From the NCBI GenBank assembly GCA_033807695.1, contig CM066309.1:1550001-1614000 (forward strand): a stretch of 64,000 nt of DNA, given 5' to 3'. A program made the position numbers and the translations under genes. This DNA is from Daedaleopsis sinensis. Lineage: Eukaryota > Basidiomycota > Agaricomycetes > Polyporales > Polyporaceae. The notes below the pieces were generated by a model. It ran no database searches. It was not told the origin of the DNA and worked only from the letters and a program-made list of their open reading frames with translations. The number at the start of each line of letters is the position of its first letter. Position 1 is the first letter of the stretch. This document shows positions 36,153 through 47,008 of the stretch, piece after piece.

Positions 36153-36870
36153 GTCGACGGAGTGATAGGAGTTGGAGATTGGTTGGAGTAATGCGAAGTG
36201 TGGTAGTGTGAGTGAGAAGATTTGGTAGAGGAGCGCTGTTTGGTGAGGAGATCTCTGCGGGGCTGGGGTGTACTTGTACGTTTCCTGCCGCACCCGCCCA
36301 TAGCACGAGAGTGGCAAGAAGGTTCGCGCGGAACGGAGTGCGGGACGTCGGATGCGCATTCTGCGTGTGGGTGGTGTACGACGAAATCGCACCGGCAACC
36401 TGAGGGGCCCAAGAGAGCCGGCGGCGGGTCGGCCGGATTTGGTATACGGCCCCGGACCCCACTGACCATCGTCTACATTCGTATCTTGTTTACGGTCTGG
36501 ACCGTGCGGAATCAAACGCGGCCGACATTTCAACATAGCCGACGAATCATGAGGCTGGAATGGGCACGAAATGCGAAGCTCTGTATGCTGATGCTTCCGT
36601 GCGGGCCGTTCGGACATGCGTTGGAGGCTCCACTATGCCGACCGATATGGGGTTTGTTGGTCGAAGAGTTTACTAACTCGAAGAAATCATTGCACGTGAC
36701 AGCAGTACAGCGAGAGGCGAGGGGAAGACAGGGGTACAAGCCGAGGCCGGCGAGAATAGAGCGCAGAGCTAGCGTAACACCAACCCGAAAACCCAAAATA
36801 CAGAGAAAGCCGTTCCAGTCGGCCCAGTAACCATGGCGAGCATTCCACCACCCAGGGTCTTGTCTTCTTT
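36153..36870. other. intergenic
   Basis: Promoter region of kinase paralog A on the left; 3' flank of the next minus-strand gene on the right. No repeat or exon recognised. Confidence 0.4.
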
Positions 36871-37605
36871 TCATGCGCTGCCTTTGCATGCCAAGTCCGC
36901 AACTACGTTGACTCCGGGAGACCCATGCCCCTGGTCGTGCGAAAAGTCCATGTAGACGTCGTATAGCGCAATCACGCTGTCTCTGTCTCTGCCTTCATGC
37001 AGATCACCGTCGAGAGTATAGCTTGGATGCGAGTAGATGGATGGGAGAGACGGTGGATGGGAGGTGATGGTCTGGTACGACAGGGGACTGAACAGGGCAT
37101 CGGCCGTTTCGGGAGCCTGGGGCTGCAGATCCGGGTACAGGGAGGTAACGCCTGCGCGCGACTCGTACTCCTCACCCCTTCTCCTAATGTCGCTGCGAGC
37201 GAAGGCGATGTCGAGCGGCACCAGGGTATGGAGACGAAGCGCAAATGGAACGCCGTCCGCGTCGCTTGAGGACATTTCAAAGCCTTCCTGCCGCCAGCGA
37301 ATGTCCTTCCGGCGTTGAGCAAATGAGAGGTTCAGAAGTGACATAGACTCGGGGAGGGATGCTGATTCAAGCGTGGAAACCATATGATGAGGCTGAGGGC
37401 GAGATGTCGCTGGGGCACCGCGGGCTTGTTCCGAACGAGTGCGGCAGACATCTTTCTGGCGGTCAACCCGCACTGCCAGTGGCGCTGGAAGGGAGGCAGC
37501 TTGTGGTCTGGAGATGATCTTGCGCGCTTCAACTTGTGAGGAGAATCGAGACACGAAGGAGAATAGGCGAGCGGGCGGAGCTACACCAGCTTGTGAGAGA
37601 GGCAT
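36871..37605 (-). CDS. unknown protein, probably N-terminally anchored
   Basis: An open frame of 244 aa from ATG 37605. It shows no known domain; it is Ser/Arg-rich with two repeats of an Arg-rich short motif (RRKDIRWRQ, RSDIRRRGEEY) and ends VNVVADLACKGSA. Directly upstream the same frame stays open and encodes a strongly hydrophobic stretch (RVLALVFAFIAVSAYAYLLL, 37611-37670), which suggests that the real protein begins in an upstream exon and carries a signal anchor. I could not fix that first exon; a start near 37790 with a short intron is possible. It is flanked by two kinase genes, which says little about function. Confidence 0.45.
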   Translation of the reverse strand: MPLSQAGVAPPARLFSFVSRFSSQVEARKIISRPQAASLPAPLAVRVDRQKDVCRTRSEQARGAPATSRPQPHHMVSTLESASLPESMSLLNLSFAQRRKDIRWRQEGFEMSSSDADGVPFALRLHTLVPLDIAFARSDIRRRGEEYESRAGVTSLYPDLQPQAPETADALFSPLSYQTITSHPPSLPSIYSHPSYTLDGDLHEGRDRDSVIALYDVYMDFSHDQGHGSPGVNVVADLACKGSA

Positions 37606-38407
37606 GTCGAGAGAGTCGAGGAGCAGATATGCATAAGCAGAGACAGCAATGAAAGCGAAAACTAGTGCGAGGACTCGGAGGAGTCACAGAGTGATGAAGC
37701 CTGCGGTCGCAGACATAGTGCCACGGAGAGGGCTGACAGGAGGATGACCGCACTGGCAGAGGCTGACCTTGACAAAGATGATGTCGTTCTCATACCAGTG
37801 CACACTGAGGGCGCCGACGAATATTGAACGAGATCGGGTATTCTATAACCACAGTCGGTGTTCAACGTTCAACGTTCAAACTTCAAAGCTGGAAGAGATG
37901 TCCCCAAAACCATTCCAACATTCACCATTTTCCTGTCAAGGATTGGGGTATGTCAGCACAGTACACATACAGAAGCTTGGAGGCAGCTTGGAAGAGACTC
38001 CAAATGAGTGCCAAGAAGGTTGAGTATTCGAATTCCATGGCGACCGCGTCACCCGGCGAGCGACAGCATTGCAGTAAATAGTTGCAGTAGGTCAGAGGAG
38101 GCCGTACTGGGCTGAACTTGAGAACCTGAATGCGGTCCCGATGTCTCCGTGGATGTGTGCGTCGCTCTCTGTGTGTCGGGGGCTGCAGACCGTCTTGATG
38201 TGTTTCTCGTCGTTAGCCAACATCAGTGCCAAGTGCGAAGAATGATTGCTCGGTCACGTGTCACACCGGTAGCTGTGAAGAGTGGGCGCTTACACCCGAG
38301 GCGAAATACTTACGGGCGAGGTCGACTGCATTTCTCACTTGTACTTGCACCTTCGAGCCCGCTTCCTCCCCACCCTCCCCACACTCCCTTGTCATCATAC
38401 GTCGAAC
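37606..38407. other. divergent upstream region
   Basis: Between minus-strand and plus-strand 5' ends. The first 70 bases probably code for the hydrophobic N-terminus of the neighbour. The rest should be promoter; a pyrimidine-rich stretch lies at 38355-38400 just before the next start codon. Confidence 0.4.
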
Positions 38408-40242
38408 ATGTTCAGCATACCCACCCTCGTCTCTATTTTGCTCCTCGCTGTCCCGCATGCCGTATACGCCGACCCATGCGTAGCATTCGACGCCGACTTC
38501 AATCTCCTCGCCTTCGGTTTCAACGGCAAAGACTGGAGCGCTGGACAGCAGGATACATGGGCGAGTGGTGGGTGTTCTAGCTGTGCTCCTCTCTTGCCCT
38601 CCCATGTTGCCCGCCACGATCCACCGGGTATTCAAGCATCCTAGCGGTCATTAATATTCATTCTTTGGGCTTCTGCCCATACCGCACAACATGCCCTTGC
38701 GCTATCCCCACCCTACTTGTCCTCCTCATGGGTGCACTACGGACTTGGATGTTCTTCTCATCCTCGTACGCCGTTGCCAGCGACGTGCGAGACGTTCTGC
38801 TTCCCGACATCCACGCGTCGATCGTGCGAGCCTGGCGCCGTCGGCAGGCTATTCTTAACCCTTCACTGTCACAGCGCCACCCAGTCATCCCGAGCTTCAG
38901 GCAATGGCCGGGGTCCCCGGTCCTGCTGAACCACGTCCGTCCTGCACTACTGCTGCCCAGGCCGTCTAGAATGAATGGTCGGGCAGTTCTAGCCGCTCTG
39001 TGATAGACTTGTGCTATTGCTTCTCTCTCGTGCCACCAATTTGTGATGGCACATCTCTCGTTTTGCAAATCAACGATCTACCTGTGTTCTTTCCAAATCT
39101 CATGCTGACCATTGACTCCGTTTCACAGGGAGCGCCACTGACATCACCGCCTCTGGACGACCGTAAGTGAGAGTTTTACCAGCTCGGAGCAGTCTATTAA
39201 GCGGTCTTCAGGCCATTCGACGGAAACGGCACCACGTGCTATCTTGCGCAATTCTTCAATGCCATCTATGTTCTGAACGGCGACAAGGCGAATCCTTCCA
39301 ACCTCCACATATACGACGCGAGCGCCAAGTCATGGACTACGCAGAAAGTCAATGCAGGCAAATTCGACCTCGCCTCCTTTGAGACCATTCTTGACCACGA
39401 CACGAATGTCTTCTACGCCGTCTCCCACAACGAGATGTACTCCCTGGACTTGGGTGATCAGAAGGCTGCGAAGGCCGAAGCTCTGTCATGGGAGGACGTT
39501 GAGACGACCCCGTATGCGAGCAGCTACCAGCCGGTCATGGCGCTCGCGCACAACCACATCCACTTCATCAACGTCCCAGGAACTCCCGCAGGCTCTGCCA
39601 ACATCTTTGTCATTCACTGTAAGTAATGTCGCTCTCAAGCCGATGGATTAGGCCACTGACATCGGCTGTGCAGTCGCGTTTTTCCAGCCAGATGCTCAGG
39701 CATACCCTGGGGCCAACGGCGGTCCCTCGTTCCCCGCCGCACACGGCAAGACCGCCTCCTTCTTCCAGGAGACCGGCATCCAGCAGGAGTTCGTCTTCAT
39801 CCCCGATGACGGCTCCTCGACCTACGTGATCAACGTCGAGAACAATTCCACCGCGACGATCCCCGCCCCGTCCAAGAAGGACCCGAAGGCGCAGTACGCG
39901 GCGAGCATCACCGCGCTCGTCCAGCTCGACAGCAGCGGCGCGGTCTCCTTCCTCCCGTACAAGCAGGGCGACGCCTCCACGAACAGCGCCGCCGCCTGGT
40001 CGTCCGTCGCGAAGATCGCGGCCATCGCGCCCGCCAGCGCGCCGTCTTCGTCTGGCGCGGCTGGGTCCACCGCGACCGGGGCCTCCGGCATCGGCAGCGC
40101 CCCCTCCGGCACCCGTGGCACCGCCGCGTCGTCGCCCACTGGAGGCAACACCAACGCCGACCAGAACGGCGGCGTCGCCACCTCGGTCTCCGTCGGCGCG
40201 CTGGTCGGCGCGCTCGGCGCGGCTCTCGCCTTCTTGCACTGA
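38408..40242 (+). CDS. secreted, probably GPI-anchored protein
   Basis: Exons 38408-38567, 39129-39162, 39212-39618 and 39674-40242 give 1170 nt, 389 aa. The N-terminus is a signal peptide (MFSIPTLVSILLLAVPHAVY|ADP). The body (residues 22-310) has repeated motifs like TCYLAQFFNAIYVLNG, FETILDHDTNVFYAV and MALAHNHIHFINV that suggest a beta-propeller-like fold. It ends with a Ser/Ala/Gly/Thr linker and a hydrophobic C-terminus (VGALVGALGAALAFLH) without basic residues, typical of GPI-anchor attachment. I know the family only as conserved, uncharacterised basidiomycete surface proteins. The first intron is 561 bp, ten times the usual, and contains an unexplained open frame of about 110 codons (38665-39003). 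Confidence 0.8.
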
Positions 40243-41192
40243 GCACTGAGCGCTGCGCGTTGGTTCGTTGGTCCTATGTGTCCGTGTCCATGTCTCGATG
40301 TCCCATACCCCGTTTACGCCTCGCCTCGGATGATGATAAGGGACTCTTTCGCGCTTGTCGGTTAGCCCCTTCGGACGCGCACACACCGCCTACTACCTAC
40401 CTCCCCTGCCTACTCCTACTTCCCCCTATCCTACTTTACCCTTCATACCACCCGCCGCCACCCTCCGCCCTACTTACACCCGCCCCTTCCGCCCCGCATA
40501 CTGATCGTACGTTAGCCACACCTACCACATACCACCACCACCTATAGCTACTTCCACGTTTCGCGCCCGAGACCGGGCTGCTGGGTTGGGATGAGACGAC
40601 ACGGACTCCATTCGTTTAGCCACTCCTGTCCTTACTTGAAGCTGTACGCTGGCGCACGGCGGACGACCCCGTACCCCACTGCCGCTTGTCGCGCGCATCC
40701 CCGCCCTGCTTCGTCTCCGTCTTCGTCTCCGTCTGCGCATCGCTATAATCGATCTCCGTCGTTTTGCGTAAATTTATTTGCTCGGGTCTCGCTGCTGTCT
40801 GTTCGAACTTCGCGAGGGAGCATGGGTGTGGATGGCGCGTCGCATTTCTGGATCTGGATCTGGATCTGGGCGATGGAGGAGAGCGCGAGAGCAACGCTGG
40901 TATTGGGATCAGACGTGGTATTGGGATAGAACGTAGATAGATACGAGCATTAGTGTGCGGTATGCGTGTATGCGAAAGTCCATAACGATGTGAGAACAGC
41001 GAGATGATAGATCATGCGCATGTGTGTGCTCGGCAAACTGGTCATTATACTGATACACCCCATCATTCCGTTCTCCAGAGTCCACAAACCGTACCGAGAT
41101 GTCCGTAGAATATCACCGGCCCTGGCCCCTACATAGCCTTGAACCCATTCCAGTTCCAGCTCCAGTCCGCGGAAGCACCAGCACCGGTGGGC
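40243..41192. other. convergent intergenic, pyrimidine-rich patch
   Basis: Contains a C/T-rich tract (about 40380-40540) and a short ATCTGG repeat near 40850-40870. No gene recognised; both flanking genes end here. Confidence 0.45.
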
Positions 41193-43902
41193 TTAGTCAC
41201 AGCACCTGCCCCCCGCACAGACGAGCGACAAGAGCGCGAGATGCGCGGCCCCGAAGGCGAGGGTGGCGTGGAGGCCGTCGAACCAGGTGTCCATGACCGC
41301 CAGCGCGAGCGCGGCCCCGGCGACGAACGGGTTGGGCTGGCGCGCGGGCGCGGGACACATGCGAGACAGGGTAACGACCTACCGGGGGTCAATCACTCGC
41401 ACACCAACACAAACACAGACACAGACAGCTCGGAGGGAGGGACGGCAGCGGGCGTGAGAGGGAAGGGAAGGGAGGGAAGGGAAGGGAAGGGCGGCTCCGG
41501 GCGACGCACCTTGAGCACCAAGATGGACGATTTGACGGTCCGGACCCACACTGCTCTAGGCAGGTAGGCGGGGATCCGGACGCGCCATGGATCGCGGGCG
41601 GCTGGGACTTGGCGACCGAGCGGCCGTTTCTCCCCTTCGCTCGGGCTCGAGTCTTCTGGCTCGTCCAGGACCTCTTCGACGATCGCCATCGCCTCGCTCG
41701 AGTCCTCCAGTGTGGGTGCAAGCTGCGTGCGCTCGGGGCTGACGCGCATATGGTTCGGTCGCGCAAGCGCGAGCACGGACGTTGACGCCTCAGTCCGGGG
41801 ACGGACCGGCTTGAGCTGGCAGCGGACGACTCGTCAACTCGCCCGTACGACGAGAGGCACAAGAAACACGAGAACGCACTCCACCCTCCTTGATAACGCT
41901 CAGCACGCGCTCGGACGACGGCCGGGAGCCAGGCTTAACGTGGAGCAAGGTTTCGAGCAGCCACAGATATGCTTTCGGCAGTCGACGGGATTCGAAAGTG
42001 TTGGCGGGGACCGATGCGGACCTGAAGCCTCCATAATTCAGTATCTCAGCTTCTAGCCTGTCCGAATACTCCTTCCCGTCCCGCGCGCGGCTGGGGTCGT
42101 CGTTGTCGGACGTGTGTCGATACGGCAGCCGGAAGAAGAGCAGCTTGTGAAGGATCATGCCGAGAGACCACATGTCTGCCTTGGAGTCCACCTGCAGCAG
42201 CTGGCCCGTCGCGGGGACTGGCAGCGACTCGGGCGCAGAGTACTCCAAGCTGCGCATTGGTTAGCGTTGCGGACTCTCAAACGGGCACTGCGCATAAAGG
42301 GACGAACGTTCCAGTGTTCCCAGATCTCGTTCGCGCGTTGAGCATATCTTGCGAAGTGCCGAAGTCAGACAGCATGGCACGCGGCCTGCAGGTCATGAGC
42401 GTGCAATCAACGCAAACAGAGTGTGAACACACTTACACCAGCCTTCCCTCGTCCCACGTCAGCAGGACGTTGCCGGGCTTGAGGTCCAGGTGGAGGATCG
42501 ATTTCTCATGCTGTGGACGGTATGGGGTTCGTTGGCGTCTAGTGCGGTGGTCGGAGAGACCTCACCAGAAACGCAAGGCCCGCAACAACGTCTTCGAACA
42601 GGTCATGCACCTCCTCCGCGCTCAAAAGATGCACAGGTTTCCAGTCCGGCTGGGGCTTGCCTTGGGCCGACGTTCCGGGCCCATTCAGTCCCATCTCACG
42701 GCGGAGGCGTTCGCGCTCCTCCGGTGGCGCACGCTGGAGAGTGCGGAAGGCGCGTATGCGGGCGTTGCGTGAATACGGCTGATCGCCCTGGGGCTCGGGC
42801 GTGGCGGACGAAGACGGTGGAACTGATAGGCCGCTGGAAGGCGCATTCGTCGCGCGGAGATGAGGCAGGTTCGGTGCCCGTCTTCCCAGACGTGTGTCAA
42901 TCAAATCATCCAAGCTTCCTCCTTCCGCCCACTGCATAAGGATGCTGGTGTGCGTGTCAGTGGGGTCGGTGGACATGCAGAGGGTATGGTGCTTACTGTA
43001 ATGTGGGTATCCTTGGCCCAAATGAAGAGAATTGACACGACTCGAGCCATGCGTGGTGATAGGTAACGATGTTCGGGTGGTGTAGCTTCTCCAGGAGGCG
43101 GACCTGGGAGATTCCCGGTAACATTGAGGAACGGCGACCAGCATATACCCTGAGTGACAACTGCATACCTCGCGAAGCGTGTTCAGGAGATAGGAATGGG
43201 ATTGGCCAACGGCAACTTTCTTGACGGCGAAATAACCTATATGGAGGGAACCATCAAGACGACAGAGTTTCACAACGCACTCCACTGCATACCGAGAGCG
43301 TTCCCGTCGAGGACATGCTGCGACACATTTATTAAAGTAAACAGTATATTTGACAGGGGGAGGCCACACACCTGACAGAGGTATACGCTGCCGTTTGCAC
43401 CCATACCCAGCCTGCATACCTCCTGGAAAAAGGCCTTGAAGTAGCCCTCGGCCATGTTGTCTGCACGGAACGCGCTTGGCCCAGAGGACGCGGCGGCGCT
43501 TGGCCCAGCGGACGAGCATGTGGACGTCGCTGCGCTGGCAGGGCTTGCCGGCCTGGACGACTCGTTCGCGATCTCGAGCAGCTGGAAGTAATTTGCAGCT
43601 CTGTTCGACGCGCGTTCAAAGTTCTCCTCGACGTCGCTGTCCAGGTCATCGTCGCCGGGGTGCCGCCGACCGCCATGGGGAGTCAGGGACCTGTGGCAGT
43701 AGGGACAGCGTGGATGTCGCGCCGCCGCCAGCGATGGCGAAGTCGGCCTCGAGTGTGTTCTGATTGAGAGGGCATGAGACCTTGGGTTGTAGAGCACGAC
43801 TTGGTCGGAGACGTGTAGGATAGGCTGCCATTCATGGTCGACGGGTGCCAGGGCCAGGACAGCACCAGCTACTGACGGAGATGAGGGCTCTTCATCGTCC
43901 AT
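41193..43902 (-). CDS. IKS1: IKS1-like protein kinase
   Basis: Ten exons (minus): 43902-43372, 43317-43293, 43236-43169, 43103-42997, 42944-42566, 42510-42437, 42385-42308, 42249-41880, 41815-41510, 41336-41193; 2082 nt, 693 aa, every junction in frame. A 160-residue N-terminus with two CxxC-like Cys pairs leads to EGYFKAFFQEVCRLGMGANG and SVYL (Gly loop), HVLDGNALGYFAVKKVAVG with the ATP lysine, LMQWAEGGSLDDLID, catalytic loop ILHLDLKPGNVLL, metal loop SDFGTS and YSAPESL. The EGYFxxFF start, the HVLDG motif and the end in two hydrophobic helices (PFVAGAALALAVMDTWFDGL onward) are features of the fungal IKS1 family. HLD replaces HRD, which I believe is usual in that family. Probably bound to an inner membrane; function is poorly known. 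Exon 2 is 25 nt. Confidence 0.87.
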
Positions 43903-44358
43903 AATGTTGAACAAGATAGTCGTGAGTGTATGGAGGCTAGTAGAGAGGAACAGTGGACGACATGGCGGTCGGCTGCCACTAAACGCGCGCAATACCTGCT
44001 CATTCATGCATGACATAAATGCATGTCACAGTCTGATTTAGCGCCCCTACTACTTCACCGTGTTCTCGACTATTTGCTACTGGTCAGCCACTGCAGTACG
44101 AGCTTATGGGTCGTAAGATTCGGAGTTCAGACTGTATGTCCAAGTAGAAGGAAGGGACAATGCGCTACCAGCGCTCTGATTTTGAAATGGAAAGGATGTC
44201 ATTGATCACTTTATAACCAACTGCGGACTATGATACACCAAAGCACAGAGAACACAATGCACTATAATGTACAACCGAGGAGCGTCGGCCAGCCAATAGA
44301 CAAGTACAACTTGTACATGTCTGCGTTCGTCCAGCGAACAGTGGTCAGACATGCTTGA
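43903..44358. other. intergenic
   Basis: Promoter of the IKS1-like gene and 3' flank of kinase paralog B; AT-rich, nothing else seen. Confidence 0.4.
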
Positions 44359-45785
44359 TTATGCAGAGTAGGTCTTGGAAGGACGGGCTCCCGCCTCGGG
44401 ACGCGCCCATCGCAAGAAGTGTGTCGGCTTGTGCTTAGCCTCGACGCCCGAGTTCGGGTTCGGGTTCGGCGCATCGAGCGGCTCCGCGATGACTACGTCG
44501 GGGCCGTCCTGGGGACGCGTCACCGGGGTGACGGGCACAGGGCCGTCGTCGCTGGAGGCGTCGTGGGCCTTCAAGGCCTTGGTGCGCACGAGGCGCGGCC
44601 GCGGCACGACAACGAGCTCCAGCTCCTCCGCGATCCGCACGCAGTCCGCCATAAGATCGCTCTCCACGGACGACGCGTCCTCGTCGTCCGACTCCGACTC
44701 CGACACTGGGGGCGGGGGCGCAGGGGCGCGGCGGGCCCGGGGCGCGCGGGGCTTGGGCCTGGGCGCGCGCTTCTGGTACGAGTGGTACGAGTACTGGACG
44801 ACCGCGTTCGACGCGGCGACCTCCTCGGGCGTCATGTAGAAAGTGTCCATGTCGCGGACGACCTGGCGGAGCGTGGCGAGCCCGATCGACTCCTGGGGCG
44901 TGGCGGTGAAGACCGTGCGGAAGAGCGCGTTGAGGCTCACGGAGATCGGGAACGTCTCGAGGAAGGTCGCGTTGGAGAGGAAGGCGAGGAAGGCGGGGTC
45001 GTCGATCGTCGCCTCGAGCCACGGCAGGCGGCCGGTGACGAGGGTAAAGAGGATCATGCCGAGGGCCCAGACGTCGCTGCGGCTCGTATCGTATGGGTAT
45101 CTGGCTTCGTCGTGCACCGGAGCGTTCCTGCGCTGCTTGCGTTTACGGGAGACACATTCTGCAGGATGGGCATCAGGATCTAGTGTCCACATTCTCGGAC
45201 TGAAAAGTACTCACCAGGACTCATGTAGTACCTGCTGCCGGTGTCGAACGAGAGACTGCGCGTCGACTCGGACGCGAGCCCGAAGTCGGCAATGTACGCG
45301 TGCGTGTAGTCGGAGCTGAGCAGGATGTTCTCCGGCTTGAGGTCGCGATGGTACACGCTCTTCTTGTGGCAGGCGTCGACCCCATCGAGGATCTGGAGGA
45401 AGAGGTGCTTCACGAGCGCGCCGTTCCGCGGGAACACATCCCGTCTCCCGATGGCGTGGTAGAGATCCCCGCCGGGGCAGAAGTCCATGATGCAGTACAT
45501 GAAGCACTCGTCCTGCACGATCCGGCGGAGGGTGACGACGTTCGGGTGCTCAGAGACGCGCTTGTGCAACGCTGCCTCCCGGTGCTGGGCCTTGCGGTAG
45601 GACTTGGAGTCCGTGAGGGGCATGATTTTGATGGCGCGGTCGACGACGCGGTGGGAGTTGGGCAGACGTTCCCGTGCCCGGTACACGACGCCAAAGGAGC
45701 CCGAGCCGAGCGGGTGGAGGAGTTGGTATCGACCGGAGTCGATGGTGAAGTTAGAGAAATCGGGCATGACTTCGGTGATAGACAT
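44359..45785 (-). CDS. Ser/Thr protein kinase, paralog B
   Basis: Exons (minus) 45785-45215 and 45158-44359 give 1371 nt, 456 aa. Domains in order: Gly loop PLGSGSFGVVYRAR, ATP lysine in RAIKIMPL, catalytic loop YHRDLKPENILLS, metal loop IADFGLASES, YYMSPGECVSRKRKQRR, and SDVWALGMILFTLVTGRLPW. All catalytic residues are present. Compared with paralog A, a basic insert (RKRKQRRNAP) follows the activation segment, and the C-terminal third is Pro/Arg- and acid-rich (SESESDDEDASSVESD). The intron position and phase are identical to paralog A. A second start codon five residues downstream (MPDFSN) is possible. Family-level role: Ser/Thr phosphorylation in a regulatory pathway not identifiable here. 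Confidence 0.92.
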
Positions 45786-46088
45786 GGCGAGTTAAACAAG
45801 ACAGCAAGATAGCGTGCAGTGCGAGGGATGATGAAGGATGATGCAGTGGGTTGGTGAAGAAAAGACAGGCAGGACGATAGGACTATATAGCCCTAGAGCA
45901 CCCTCCGAGTCGATACAGCGTCGACATTTCGGGAAGTCGGGAGTTGGGCCAGGACTTGTCCCGCACGACAGGTTGGGCGTCGGTATGACGCCAGAGTCGG
46001 AATCGCCGCTTATCCGAAGACCCATATTCGAAACAGGCCTCCGGGCAGAGACGAATAGACTCTGCGCTCGTTCCGCAGAGGGTCAGGG
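45786..46088. other. intergenic
   Basis: Promoter region of kinase paralog B. It ends at the left border of the duplicated segment. Confidence 0.4.
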
Positions 46089-46818
46089 AGTCGACACTGG
46101 ACCGAACTGAAACGGGTCCGAGCCCGCGAGACACACCCGACCTTCCGAACCTGGCCAGCGACGCATCCGCAGGACGCTATCCGTCGTCACAGAACGCACC
46201 TGCACTCAGGAAGCACGTCAGCCTTCCGACCCAGCGATCCCATAACCCAGCGTCCACGCACCTTATTCGCGTAGATCTGGCTATCCGGAAGACAAAGACA
46301 ATCATCACAGAGGCTGCTAGTATCGACAGATAGGTTCTACTCAGCTGCACATCCGGGCCGACGCTACTTCGCCGCCCTTTCCGCAACCGCATCTTGCAGC
46401 GCGTTTCTGATCCCGACCGTCCAGGCCCCAATCTCCGACTCGAGCCGCACGAGCGCATTCCGCACCTCCCGCCCGGGCTCCTCGCCCCCCGCGGCCCGAT
46501 GGCGGGAACCGCCCGCCCGTTTCCGCGGCAGTAAGGGGAACGGGCTCGTCCACGCGAGCAGCAGCCCGAGCTCGCCTAGAGCGACCGCGCGCACCGGGTG
46601 GCCCCTGGGGAGCAGCGTCACGGTCTGCAGCGCCGCGCTGTACTGCGCCGCGGTGCGGATGCACGCGTCGAGCGCGTCCTGCGTCGGGGGCGCGGGCAGC
46701 GCTGCGATGAGCAGGCCGTGGTGCAGGCGGGTCAGAGCGAGCAGCGGGTGAGAGGCAGGCGTGAGCCCGGCGGACGCCAGGATTGGGAGGAGGTTCGTCG
46801 TGAGCTGCTGCGCCTTGA
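46089..46818. repeat. duplicated segment of SMYD gene 3' end
   Basis: About 730 bp nearly identical to 49171-49984. The match covers the 3' flank of the SET-MYND gene plus its last exon up to the block encoding AKAQQLTTN. Borders are sharp: left at GAGTCGA/GAGTCGAGACTGG, right at GCTGCTGCGCCTT. Compared with the full copy, this one lacks about 75 bp near 46495 (present at 49583-49660) and has short indels, so divergence has begun. Confidence 0.85.
46364..46818 (-). pseudogene. broken C-terminal fragment of SMYD gene
   Basis: The minus strand encodes a truncated copy of the C-terminal helical domain of the methyltransferase at 49457-52151 (AQQLTTNLLPILASAGLTPA, LALTRLHHGLLIAALPAPPT and the end NALQDAVAERAAK). 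It lacks the MYND and SET domains, has lost about 25 codons in the middle, and has frame changes around PVRAVALGELGLLLAW. Upstream of 46818 the sequence is unrelated and supplies no proper start. It is not expected to be functional. Confidence 0.85.
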
Positions 46819-47008
46819 CTCTGTCACATCCACGCGCTTCAAAATGCCTGTAACCTGATAGGTGTCCAACTTCGAACAAAGTCGCCGCTACCGCACGGAG
46901 TCCTGAACGTAATCTTCGACGTATAAGTACTCTGTAGGCCGTGAACATCATGCTCATATAGTGTCTGCAGTTGTGCTCGAAGTGTATGAAGTGTACTATA
47001 CCCTAATT

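Noticed and set aside
36682..36700. Third copy of the MITE end (TCATTGCACGTGAC)
   Set aside because: Only about 8-9 bases match and no partner end was found within 400 bp on either side.
42485..42510. HLD in the IKS1-like kinase as a sign of inactivity
   Set aside because: The other catalytic residues (LDLKPGN, DFG, ATP lysine) are present, and I believe that HLD is tolerated in this family, so I do not call it a pseudokinase.
44419..45183. 254-codon plus-strand open frame over kinase paralog B
   Set aside because: Antisense shadow, no domain.
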